NCBI GenBank assembly: GCA_910579295.1
Contig: CAJTTC010000005.1
Span: 1 to 64,000, forward strand
From: an uncultured Christensenella sp.
GTDB taxonomy: Bacteria; Bacillota_A; Clostridia; Christensenellales; Borkfalkiaceae
DNA: 64,000 nucleotides
Reading direction: 5' to 3'
Shown: piece by piece, positions 57,691 to 64,000 of the stretch
How positions within the stretch are numbered: the stretch's first letter is position 1
Layout of the letters: the number at the start of each line of letters is the position of its first letter
Translations under genes and position numbers: made by a program
The notes under the pieces: model-generated
Databases searched by the model: none
What the model saw: only the letters and a program-made list of their open reading frames with translations
Told to the model about the DNA's origin: nothing

Positions 57691-58470
57691 TTATTCAGCC
57701 TTGGACTCTTCGCTTGCCGCAACAACCTCTTCGATCGAGGTAGGCTCCTGAACGGGCTCTTCGGCTTCTTCCTCTACGGAATAAGCTTCGCCCTGATTAG
57801 CCTCTATAACCGCGTTGGCGATAACGCCCGCAATCAGCTTAACCGCACGGATAGCGTCGTCGTTGCCGGGGATTACGTAGTCGATTAAATCGGGATCGCA
57901 GTTGGTGTCGGTGATTGCTACGATGGGAATATTGAGCTTTCTTGCCTCAGCAACGGCTATGTCCTCGTTATTGGGGTCTACGATAAACATAACGCCGGGC
58001 ATCTTTGTCATATCCCTTATACCGCCGAGGTTGGTCTGCAACTTGCCCATTTCCTCTTTAAGCTTAGCGACTTCCTTCTTAGGCAGAAGCTCGAACTCGC
58101 CGTTCTCTTCCATTTTTTCAAGCTTTACCATTCTCTCGATACGGGAGCGGATAGTCTTGAAGTTGGTCAGCGTGCCGCCGAGCCAACGGGAATTGATGTA
58201 GTACTGACCGCAACGCTCAGCCTCTTCTTTGATTGCGTCCTGCGCCTGCTTCTTCGTGCCGACGAAAAGAACGCTCTTGCCTTCCTTTACGGTTTCGCAT
58301 ACGAATTTGTACGCTTCCTCAACAAGTCCTACGGTGAGCTGCAAATCGATGATGTGAATGTCGTTGCGCGCCGCATAGATGTACTTGCTCATCTTGGGAT
58401 TCCACTTTCTCGTCTGATGACCGAAGTGTACGCCGGCTTCGAGGAGCTGCTTCATAGTAATAACTGCCAT
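57691..58470 (-). CDS. rpsB: 30S ribosomal protein S2
   Basis: 259 aa. Canonical S2: MAVITMKQLLEAGVHFGHQ, KWNPKMSKYIYAARNDIHII, SVLFVGTKKQAQDAIKEEAE, INSRWLGGTLTNFKTI, and PIVAITDTNCDPDLIDYVIPGNDDAIR near the C-terminus. An acidic tail (EEEAEEPVQEPTSIEEVV) extends the protein. ATG 58470 has GGAGG upstream. The 120-nt leader has two GC-rich hairpin-forming stretches that could support S2 autoregulation, unproven. Promoter at 58590-58618. Confidence 0.96.
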   Translation of the reverse strand: MAVITMKQLLEAGVHFGHQTRKWNPKMSKYIYAARNDIHIIDLQLTVGLVEEAYKFVCETVKEGKSVLFVGTKKQAQDAIKEEAERCGQYYINSRWLGGTLTNFKTIRSRIERMVKLEKMEENGEFELLPKKEVAKLKEEMGKLQTNLGGIRDMTKMPGVMFIVDPNNEDIAVAEARKLNIPIVAITDTNCDPDLIDYVIPGNDDAIRAVKLIAGVIANAVIEANQGEAYSVEEEAEEPVQEPTSIEEVVAASEESKAE

Positions 58471-58589
58471 ATAAAACCTCCGTTAAACCTCCCCGTAAGC
58501 GCTTTTTTCAGGACTGATATGCGGAATTTGAAAAGATTTTTCCGCCACGGACAGCCCGCCCTACGGGTGTGAATTTTTATAGCCTTGAT

Positions 58590-58618
58590 ATTTTAGCAAA
58601 ATTTTTCATATTTGTAAA
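58590..58618 (-). promoter_or_regulatory. Promoter of rpsB-tsf
   Basis: Minus strand TTTACA (58618-58613), 17-nt spacer, TAAAAT (58595-58590). Confidence 0.75.
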
Positions 58619-58658
58619 GCGATTTTCGTGCGTATTTCATACACATTCGGCATTTCCG

Positions 58659-58687
58659 TTGACAAATCCGACGGCAATTAATAAAAT
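58659..58687 (+). promoter_or_regulatory. Promoter of the short-chain dehydrogenase gene
   Basis: TTGACA (58659-58664), 17-nt spacer, TAAAAT (58682-58687). Confidence 0.75.
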
Positions 58688-58742
58688 ATTTATCGGTTTT
58701 TGATAATAGCGATATTATAATATGATAAACCGCAGGGTGAAT

Positions 58743-59519
58743 ATGGGTAAGGTTGCCGTAATTACGGGCGCGACAAGCGGAATAGGACTTGCCGCGGCTA
58801 AGCTTTTCGTTAAAAAGGGATATACCGTTTACGGAGTTGCGCGCAAGCCGTACGGCGGCAACGACTTTAAATGTTTCAGCGCAGACGTATGCGATTACGC
58901 CGCAATGGACGGGATTTTTAATGAAATATTCGCCGCCGAAGGCGGTATTGACGTCTTTGTAAACAATGCGGGAATGGGAATTGCGGGCGCAATCGAAGAG
59001 AGCTCCGCTGAGTCAGTTGAAAAAATCGTCGGCGTAAACCTCGCTTCGGCTATGATTTTATGCGGAAAGGTTATTCCTCTTATGAAGGAACGCGGAGGAA
59101 GAATTATCAATATTTCGTCGGTCGGAGGTATAATGCCTCTGCCATATCAGGCGGCGTATTCAGCCACAAAGGCGGGCGTAGAAGTCTTTTCCCGCGCGCT
59201 TGCAAACGAGGTTAAGCCCTATAAAATAAAAGTGACCGCCGTATTGCCGGGCGACACTAAAACGGGATTTACCGCGGCGAGAATAACCGAGGGCGACAAC
59301 GCCGCCGCTAAAAAGTCGGTGGAAAAAATGGCGCGCGACGAGAGCAAGGGCAAAAGTCCCGAATGCGTTGCCCGCGTAATTTACAGAGCGGCTGCCGCTA
59401 AACACCCGCCGTTGCGCGTTTGCGTAGGCTTAGTATCCAAGTTGGAAGTATTTATCTCCCGCCTTGTTACGGTCGGATTTTTAAACGCCGTATTGAACAA
59501 AATGTACGGCGGCAGATAA
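58743..59519 (+). CDS. Short-chain dehydrogenase/reductase
   Basis: 258-aa NAD(P)-dependent oxidoreductase of the classical SDR family. Cofactor motif TGATSGIG (residues 8-15), NNAGMG near 82, catalytic Ser in INISSVGGIMP, YSATK (Tyr-x-x-x-Lys) near residue 140, and a PGDTKT loop. The RKPYGG after the second strand suggests NADPH preference. Substrate unknown. ATG 58743 is chosen because AGGGTG precedes it by 4 nt and MGKVAVITGATSG is the standard SDR beginning; ATG 58722 has no ribosome site. Single gene between a promoter and a palindromic terminator. Confidence 0.88.
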   Translation: MGKVAVITGATSGIGLAAAKLFVKKGYTVYGVARKPYGGNDFKCFSADVCDYAAMDGIFNEIFAAEGGIDVFVNNAGMGIAGAIEESSAESVEKIVGVNLASAMILCGKVIPLMKERGGRIINISSVGGIMPLPYQAAYSATKAGVEVFSRALANEVKPYKIKVTAVLPGDTKTGFTAARITEGDNAAAKKSVEKMARDESKGKSPECVARVIYRAAAAKHPPLRVCVGLVSKLEVFISRLVTVGFLNAVLNKMYGGR

Positions 59520-59542
59520 TACCGTCACGCAAAAAAAAATAC

Positions 59543-59575
59543 GGGCGGCTGATATCAGCCGCCCTCGAATATTAA
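59543..59575. terminator. Palindromic terminator between convergent genes
   Basis: GGGCGGCTGAT/ATCAGCCGCCC, a perfect 22-nt palindrome, 24 nt after the dehydrogenase stop and 28 nt before the minus-strand DUF1292 stop. The plus-strand A-run before it supplies a U-run for minus-strand transcripts. Confidence 0.75.
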
Positions 59576-59591
59576 AGTCCCCTCGGCGGCT

Positions 59592-59885
59592 TTATTCCGC
59601 GTCGCCGTCGTCCTCGTTCTGATAGAAATCGAACACTTCCTGCAAGAGGTTCTCGTCCTCTATGGGCTCTAAAATCTGCTCCTCTTCCTTATAGCGGAAG
59701 ATTGCAACCTCGTCCTCGGCAACCGCGTCGTTGGGCTCGGCGGCAAGCAACAGAGCGTACTTCTCGCCCTTGTATTCCGTAACGTCCAGAAGTCTGAACT
59801 TTATTATATTGTTGTCGTCGTCGATAAGTTCGATAACGTCCTCTTCGTCAAGCTCTTCACCGTTTACGTTGTTATTTTCTGCCAT
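59592..59885 (-). CDS. DUF1292 protein
   Basis: 97-aa very acidic protein, with DEEDVIELIDDDNNIIKFRL at the start, YKGEKYALLLAAE in the middle, and EEEQILEPIEDENLLQEVF at the end; this is the DUF1292 (YrzB-like) domain. Function unknown. It is next to ruvX with a 3-nt gap, the order often seen in Bacillota (alaS-ireB-ruvX-DUF1292), though alaS and ireB are missing here. Confidence 0.9.
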   Translation of the reverse strand: MAENNNVNGEELDEEDVIELIDDDNNIIKFRLLDVTEYKGEKYALLLAAEPNDAVAEDEVAIFRYKEEEQILEPIEDENLLQEVFDFYQNEDDGDAE

Positions 59886-59888
59886 TGT

Positions 59889-60314
59889 TTAAACTCCTTT
59901 TTTATTGATTTTCTGTAAATATCCGTCGAGAATGTTGGCGGCGGCGAGCGCGTCCACGTACGACTTGCGCTTTTCCCTGCGCATTCCCTCGGAAATGAGC
60001 GTTTCGTGCGCCATAACCGTCGTAAAGCGTTCGTCCTCGCACACCACGGGAACGCCGCAAATCTCCTTTAACGCCGCGATAAACCGCTCCGTCTTTTGCG
60101 TTTGGAGCGCCTCGCTCCCGTCGAAATTGACGGGCAGACCGCACACTATAACCGTAGCGCCCTTCTCCCTTGCGATTTGAGCAATGGCGGCTACGTCCTC
60201 CTTAAAGCCCTTGCGGTGATAGGTATGCGACGGCAGAGCGTAGGTGTTGAACGGGTCGGAAATAGCCACGCCTATGCGCTTATCGCCTATATCGAACGCA
60301 ACGTATCTCTCCAC
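59889..60314 (-). CDS. ruvX: Putative pre-16S rRNA nuclease / Holliday junction resolvase-like (RuvX/YqgF)
   Basis: 141 aa, RNase H-like fold. RYVAFDIGDKRIGVAISDP holds the first catalytic Asp, VIVCGLPVNFDGSEALQTQ the conserved GLP motif, CEDERFTTVMAHETL the Glu, and YVDALAAANILDGYLQ the final Asp. E. coli YqgF processes the 5' end of 16S rRNA; a recombination role is also proposed. GTG start 60314 with AAGGAG 6 nt upstream. Promoter at 60345-60373. Confidence 0.93.
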   Translation of the reverse strand: MERYVAFDIGDKRIGVAISDPFNTYALPSHTYHRKGFKEDVAAIAQIAREKGATVIVCGLPVNFDGSEALQTQKTERFIAALKEICGVPVVCEDERFTTVMAHETLISEGMRREKRKSYVDALAAANILDGYLQKINKKGV

Positions 60315-60344
60315 TTTCTGCTCCTTATGCCTTAACTTGAAATA

Positions 60345-60373
60345 ATTATACCACTCCGCAATTTATTTTACAA
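60345..60373 (-). promoter_or_regulatory. Promoter of ruvX-DUF1292
   Basis: Minus strand TTGTAA (60373-60368), 17-nt spacer, TATAAT (60350-60345). Confidence 0.75.
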
Positions 60374-60436
60374 GTATTTTATTATATTTGCACGTTGCCA
60401 ATGCTTATACTTTATGTAAAAGAATACCGCCATAAA

Positions 60437-60463
60437 AAAATAAGGGCGCGCAACCGCGCGCCC
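60437..60463 (-). terminator. Terminator after the 62-aa membrane protein gene
   Basis: GGGCGCGC / GCGCGCCC stem (60444-60451 / 60456-60463), loop AACC, followed on the minus strand by TTATTTTTTT. Confidence 0.85.
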
Positions 60464-60487
60464 CCGTTTTATTTAAGGTAAACAGCC

Positions 60488-60676
60488 TTATTGAGCCTGT
60501 CCGCCCTCTTCGCAGGAACAGCCTGCTTCTTCGAGCTTCTGATCGATATACTGTTCTGCCTTCTTCATTACGTCCTCCTGATTTTTCTTGACAAGATTTC
60601 TCAGCTTGCAATTGTTTGCAACGAGGAGCGCACCGCCCGCCATACCTACGGCGAGACCAATAATAAATTTTTCCAT
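60488..60676 (-). CDS. Small membrane-anchored protein
   Basis: 62 aa. One N-terminal hydrophobic helix (FIIGLAVGMAGGALLVANN), then a charged helix (KKNQEDVMKKAEQYIDQKL) and a Cys-containing tail (GCSCEEGG). The plan recalls YtxH-like proteins, which have a Gly-rich helix and a helical tail, but similarity is general. AGGAGGG lies about 10 nt before ATG 60676. It is flanked by a terminator and a 158-nt upstream gap in which I see nothing else. Confidence 0.65.
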   Translation of the reverse strand: MEKFIIGLAVGMAGGALLVANNCKLRNLVKKNQEDVMKKAEQYIDQKLEEAGCSCEEGGQAQ

Positions 60677-60834
60677 CGGTAAAAATACCCTCCTAAATCA
60701 AGGCGCAAAGCCGTCCGAGCGCAAGCCCGACCAATCGCACGCCCGCCTTCAGCCTTAAAATCAGTATGCGGAGGGTTAAACTATTTATTACTGTAAAAAT
60801 ATGGCGAGCGCTTTGCGCGGAGGGATATATCAAA

Positions 60835-61434
60835 TCAATTCATCAGATTTTTGACCTGTAATTTAAGGAGATAATTTTCGTCCGTAAGGCGCTTGATTAC
60901 CGCCGTGAGCCGCTTGTTTTCCTCTTTAAGACTGCTGTTGAGCTCGTCGTACAGGCTGTTTATCTTATTCTCTATTGTACGCCTGCCCTCGTCGGTAACG
61001 GTGTAGCCCGCCTCACGCATAAGCCGCTCTATCCTCTCGGGCTGTTTTGCCATTACGTTGCGGTACTTGTTCTGATAGCGCAGCATCAGCTTGTCGTCGC
61101 CGCCCGCAAGATTTAAAACGGCGCGCCGCACGGATACGCCCTTGCTCTTCTGCTGTAATATAGCGCGCAAAATTTTGTCCGTTTCCTCGTCGGTAAAGGG
61201 GCGGACGTCCTCGGCTTTGAGGTCGGTGCCGGAGAGCATCTTCTTTACCTCTTCGTTGTCGGTGCTCTTCAACAGCGCGTAGTAATAGTTGCGCACACTG
61301 CCGCGCGCTCTGCCCGTGTTCTTTGCGTACTCGTCAAAAATGCGGGTGAGCGTTTTACCCTGTCCCCTGCCCTCGCATATATACTTAACAAGGCTCTGCG
61401 CCTCTTCCTTTGTGTAGCCGTTAATCTTTTCCAT
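60835..61434 (-). CDS. Putative DNA-binding protein with coiled-coil C-terminus
   Basis: 199 aa. The N-terminus (NGYTKEEAQSLVKYICEGRG, LTRIFDEYAKNTGRARGSVRNYYYAL) looks like a helix-turn-helix with GRARGSVRNYYY as the recognition helix, similar in style to Myb/RsfA-type regulators. A second helical domain follows (PFTDEETDKILRAILQQ, VRRAVLNLAGGDD). Residues 155-199 form a leucine-spaced coiled coil (LYDELNSSLKEENKRL, LTDENYLLKLQVKNLMN). Probably a dimeric transcriptional regulator; family uncertain, possibly conserved in Clostridia. AAGGAGG 8 nt before the start. Confidence 0.7.
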   Translation of the reverse strand: MEKINGYTKEEAQSLVKYICEGRGQGKTLTRIFDEYAKNTGRARGSVRNYYYALLKSTDNEEVKKMLSGTDLKAEDVRPFTDEETDKILRAILQQKSKGVSVRRAVLNLAGGDDKLMLRYQNKYRNVMAKQPERIERLMREAGYTVTDEGRRTIENKINSLYDELNSSLKEENKRLTAVIKRLTDENYLLKLQVKNLMN

Positions 61435-61578
61435 AACGCCTCCTTAAAAAATATTTTCAGTTTTATCACAAGTGTTATTGACATAAATATTTTAATTCAT
61501 ACATTAAATAATTAAAATACGTTTTAAAGTGGAAATTACCTTTTTCCGCCTTGGCGCGGAATGTCGGGGAGGGGGTCT

Positions 61579-62508
61579 ATGAGGCTATACTTTTTATCGG
61601 AGCGCACCGCCGCGCTCAAATTGGACGGCGCATATATGGGGATTATCGATAAATTCGAGAGATACGTAGACGCGGACAAGGGTGCAAAAATTCTTGCCGA
61701 GGTTCTGCCCGACGGCGAATATCTGCCCGTTAATTTTTTCATTGACGATAAATTTTTTACTGATCCGCCCGACTTCTGCGACGTATACCTTACGGAGGGC
61801 GACGCGACAATCTATATATCCCGCTACGCGCCGCGCGCTCAGAAATTGGAGGTTATAGCGCAGACGACCTTTTGCGGCGGACAGTACACTCTGTTTTTAA
61901 ACGGCGGCGGCGTGTACGTCAACAGCCAAAAGGACGGTTGCAATCTGTATCCGCTTCCGCAAAGCTTTTCAAAGGCGGAGTTCAGGGAAGAAACCGTCGG
62001 CGCGTACCCCGTTCTTATTTTGGCGGGCGACGGTTGCATAGCGGTGTTTTCGGAGAACGGCAAGCGCGTATTTTACAACCCTGCGGAGAGTTTTATGTGC
62101 GGAGAAAGACTGACCGTTACGGTTAACTTTAATACGTGCGCGGGGTGTAAAGCCGTGTGCGAATTTGCCTACGACGGCGAAAAAATGACGCTTGAAAAGA
62201 GCGTAACCACGGAATATATGCCGCCCAATGAAAGTATTTTGCATTTTGCGTTTTTTGAATGCGTGCTTACGCGCGGAGATTTCAAGAGATATTTAAGCGA
62301 CGAATTGAAGGAGAGTGCCGACGGCATATTCGGCTTTTTAGGGGAGTTTACCGACGTGACCGTGCCGTACGGCAGGTTTTACGAAAAGCACGGCGATATG
62401 CGCGCGGCGGGGCTCGTGTATCCCGTTTCCTCTAACCTCTTCAACGTTAAATATTATGCCGTGGATATGAAGAACGGAAAGATAACAAACGTGTACGAAA
62501 TTAATTAA
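61579..62508 (+). CDS. Hypothetical protein, unknown family
   Basis: 309 aa, no signal peptide or membrane span. It starts MRLYFLSERTAALKLDGAYM with a GGGGAGGGGG ribosome site just before ATG 61579 (an ATG at 61561 lies upstream of that site). The protein is rich in beta strands and aromatic residues (YLPVNFFIDDKFF, ATIYISRYAPRAQKLEVI, GGQYTLFLNGGGVYVN), with a Cys-containing segment FNTCAGCKAVCEFAYDGE near residues 192-205. Its composition suggests a beta-propeller or sandwich fold. Function not assigned. It ends 51 nt before the DtxR-like gene. Confidence 0.6.
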   Translation: MRLYFLSERTAALKLDGAYMGIIDKFERYVDADKGAKILAEVLPDGEYLPVNFFIDDKFFTDPPDFCDVYLTEGDATIYISRYAPRAQKLEVIAQTTFCGGQYTLFLNGGGVYVNSQKDGCNLYPLPQSFSKAEFREETVGAYPVLILAGDGCIAVFSENGKRVFYNPAESFMCGERLTVTVNFNTCAGCKAVCEFAYDGEKMTLEKSVTTEYMPPNESILHFAFFECVLTRGDFKRYLSDELKESADGIFGFLGEFTDVTVPYGRFYEKHGDMRAAGLVYPVSSNLFNVKYYAVDMKNGKITNVYEIN

Positions 62509-62524
62509 GAATGCGCATTTGATA

Positions 62525-62553
62525 TTGACAAATTTATCCTCTGATTGTATAAT
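62525..62553 (+). promoter_or_regulatory. Consensus promoter of the DtxR/MntR-like gene
   Basis: TTGACA (62525-62530), 17-nt spacer, TATAAT (62548-62553). The expected start base, 7 nt on, is the A of the ATG at 62560, with no ribosome site in between: a leaderless transcript. Confidence 0.85.
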
Positions 62554-62559
62554 TTTATT

Positions 62560-62925
62560 ATGAAACGCAATCAATCGAGCGAGGATTACCTCGAAGCGAT
62601 ACTTCTTCTTTCGGAAGAGCTTGAAAACGTACACCAGATAGAGGTGGCGCGCAAGCTCGGCGTATCGCAACCCGCCGTTCAGAAGGCGCTTAAAATTTTG
62701 AAGTCCAACGGCTATATAGATATCGACGGACTGCATATACACCTCACCGAAACGGGCAAAAAATACGCCGGGAGCGTCTATCACAGGCACTGCACAATCA
62801 GGCAGTTTTTTATTATGCTCGGCGTGAACGGGGACGACGCCGACAGCGACGCCTGCGAATTCGAGCACTGCGTTTCCGACGCCACATTTGAAGCCATAGA
62901 AAAATTCATAAAACAAAAAACATAA
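62560..62925 (+). CDS. DtxR/MntR-type metal-dependent repressor
   Basis: 121 aa. N-terminal winged helix (SSEDYLEAILLLSEELENVH, VARKLGVSQPAVQKALKILK) and the dimerisation helices with metal-binding residues (ETGKKYAGSVYHRHCTIRQFF, ACEFEHCVSD, with Glu, His and Cys). It is short like MntR (about 140 aa), without the SH3-like domain of DtxR, so manganese or iron sensing is likely. Conserved HH/ECEH pattern partly altered (YHRHCTIRQF, EFEHCVS). ATG 62560 is chosen over the upstream TTG, which lies inside the promoter. No transporter gene is adjacent. A strong terminator follows. Confidence 0.85.
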   Translation: MKRNQSSEDYLEAILLLSEELENVHQIEVARKLGVSQPAVQKALKILKSNGYIDIDGLHIHLTETGKKYAGSVYHRHCTIRQFFIMLGVNGDDADSDACEFEHCVSDATFEAIEKFIKQKT

Positions 62926-62966
62926 AAAAGAATGCGCTTCGCAGAAATTAAAAAAAACAAATAAAC

Positions 62967-63010
62967 AACCCGCTATACTTCGCAAGCGAAGTATAGCGGG
63001 TTAAATTTTT
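62967..63010 (+). terminator. Strong terminator after the repressor gene
   Basis: 17-bp perfect stem (62967-62983 / 62986-63002) followed by AAATTTTTT. The gap 63011-63120 contains a GCGGCG/CGCCGC inverted pair and AT-rich sequence with no gene. Confidence 0.85.
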
Positions 63011-63120
63011 TAGCGGCGTGTCGACGTAGCCGTATAACTTTATTGCCGAGTGGCTTGACTGACTTCGCCGCACGTCAAATAAAAATTTATAACTCTATTA
63101 GTTTAATTATTATATTTATG

Positions 63121-63585
63121 TTAATTTGATATAAAATTCAATGTATATTGAATATCATTTTTCAATAATGTAATAATCAAAGTTTTAGTTTTTCTCCCGT
63201 CGTTATATTTTGTTGTCGAAACATTTGCTGTTCCCGACAATTCGCTAATGGTAACTTGATATACTATCGTTTCTACGTCTATCACATCAACCTTTTTATA
63301 AGTACCGCTAAATGATTTATTTGTATCTGTGTTATCCATTATAGTGATTATTCCGTCTTTTGCAACAAGAATAATGTCAACAACCGGAATGTTTGTATCT
63401 TCCACTATCCAAAATTCATTTCGGGCAATAACTTCACTTTCTTGATTTTCAATATTTGCTCGTATTGCTACTTGTAGTTTCCAATTCTTATTTTCAATGT
63501 TTACATCGGTGTTAGTGCAGGCACATAGCACACTACTTAAAATTAGTATTATTGTCGCCGCGATAAAAATCAATATTTTTTTCAT
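63121..63585 (-). CDS. Small AT-rich lipoprotein
   Basis: 154 aa. Signal peptide rich in Ile (KKILIFIAATIILILSSVLC) and lipobox LCAC (Cys23). The mature part is mostly beta with many N, T, I and V residues (WKLQVAIRANIENQ, VYQVTISELSGTANVSTTKY). No family recognised. Codons are strongly A/T-ending, unlike all neighbours, and the protein is rich in Ile, Asn and Lys, which fits recent acquisition. Ribosome site AGAGGAAT lies 10-12 nt before ATG 63585. Confidence 0.65.
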   Translation of the reverse strand: MKKILIFIAATIILILSSVLCACTNTDVNIENKNWKLQVAIRANIENQESEVIARNEFWIVEDTNIPVVDIILVAKDGIITIMDNTDTNKSFSGTYKKVDVIDVETIVYQVTISELSGTANVSTTKYNDGRKTKTLIITLLKNDIQYTLNFISN

Positions 63586-63642
63586 AATAATTTAATTCCT
63601 CTGAATTACTGTTTATCTTACATAAATTATATTAAAATCAAA

Positions 63643-63668
63643 ATAAAAAACAAGGTATTTTTTCCTTG
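63643..63668 (-). terminator. Terminator of prfA
   Basis: On the minus strand CAAGG (63668-63664), loop AAAAAATA, CCTTG (63655-63651), then TTTTTTATTTT, just beyond the release-factor stop codon. Confidence 0.8.
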
Positions 63669-63685
63669 CTTTTATTATAATCAGA

Positions 63686-64000
63686 TTAATCGTTGTCGCC
63701 CGCAAGCAGTCTTTCTCTCTCGGCGACAGCCAGAGCCTCCGTCATCTCCTCGATTTCACCCATCATAAAGCTCTCGATTGAAAATAGCGACAAGCCTATG
63801 CGGTGGTCGGTTACGCGCCCCTGCGGGAAATTATACGTGCGTATACGCTCCGACCTGTCCCCGCGCCCGACAAGCGATTTTCTCTGCGCGTCCTGCTCGT
63901 TGCGGCTCAACCCGCTGTAATAGTCGTACAGCCGTGAGCGCAATACCTTAAACGCCTTGTCCTTGTTTTTGAGCTGACTGCGCTCGTCCTGACAGGTAAC
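63686..64000 (-). CDS. prfA: Peptide chain release factor 1 (C-terminal part, runs off right edge)
   Basis: 105 codons from the window edge (VTCQDERSQLKNKDKA) to the stop at 63686. DRSERIRTYNFPQGRVTDHR and IGLSLFSIESFMMGEIEEM are diagnostic for class I release factors, and the wording fits RF1 (domain 4 end). The GGQ motif should lie just outside the window. RF1 releases finished protein at UAA and UAG. The C-terminus LAGDND is short and acidic. A terminator follows at 63643-63668. Confidence 0.95.
   Translation of the reverse strand, partial: VTCQDERSQLKNKDKAFKVLRSRLYDYYSGLSRNEQDAQRKSLVGRGDRSERIRTYNFPQGRVTDHRIGLSLFSIESFMMGEIEEMTEALAVAERERLLAGDND

Overview
The window looks like chromosome of a Gram-positive anaerobe of the Bacillota/Clostridia, most likely an uncultured gut lineage near the Christensenellales. 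This is an inference. It rests on the gene order rpsB-tsf-pyrH-frr-uppS-cdsA-dxr-rseP, many lipobox-bearing lipoproteins with no outer-membrane genes, Gram-positive Shine-Dalgarno sites, textbook TTGACA-17-TATAAT promoters, a TPP riboswitch in front of a ThiT-type ECF subunit, and a C-terminal tail that resembles the clostridial CD1871A family. Base composition is balanced except for an AT-rich lipoprotein at the right end. I saw no tRNA, rRNA, CRISPR array or transposase.

Layout. 1-1.6 kb: edge of a mobile-element-like region, all minus strand: a ribbon-helix-helix protein, a 57-aa protein, an HTH regulator and the start of a larger protein that leaves the window. They sit behind a promoter and two tandem terminator-like hairpins, next to a broken AraC-family 3' end. 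1.8-6 kb: YitT-type membrane protein, MmcQ/YjbR protein, iron-dependent alcohol dehydrogenase and L-asparaginase. 6-14.3 kb: an extracytoplasmic redox region with a TlpA-like lipoprotein, a small lipoprotein, a membrane polyferredoxin fused to two thioredoxin-like domains, a membrane protein with a CD1871A-like tail, and a divergent L-cysteine desulfidase. 14.3-36 kb: a very large minus-strand cluster, apparently one operon: a 1496-aa repeat surface protein, a 2559-aa membrane-anchored subtilisin with leucine-rich repeats, a lipoprotein, a complete oligopeptide ABC importer and a small membrane protein. It reads as a digest-outside, import-peptides machine. 36.4-41.7 kb: DUF3737 beta-helix protein, a heterodimeric ABC exporter with one degenerate ATP site, and an Sfp-type phosphopantetheinyl transferase. 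41.9-48 kb: hybrid histidine kinase with two receivers, MarR remnant, MscS channel, an acidic protein and a CPA2 antiporter.

48.07-48.54 kb holds an autonomous, highly structured non-coding RNA that I think may belong to the raiA-motif (SAR RNA) class; that name is from memory and unverified. 48.6-50.8 kb: YfbR-like nucleotidase, and TPP riboswitch plus thiT. 50.9-58.5 kb: the translation, cell-envelope and isoprenoid housekeeping cluster. 58.7-64 kb: short-chain dehydrogenase, RuvX/DUF1292, several small unknowns, a DtxR/MntR-like repressor, the AT-rich lipoprotein and the C-terminus of release factor 1.

The observations I rate highest are the polyferredoxin-thioredoxin membrane system, the structured RNA, the protease-importer super-operon, the tandem hairpin leader in the mobile element, and two genes (yitT-like, mntR-like) whose consensus promoters put the transcription start on the start codon.
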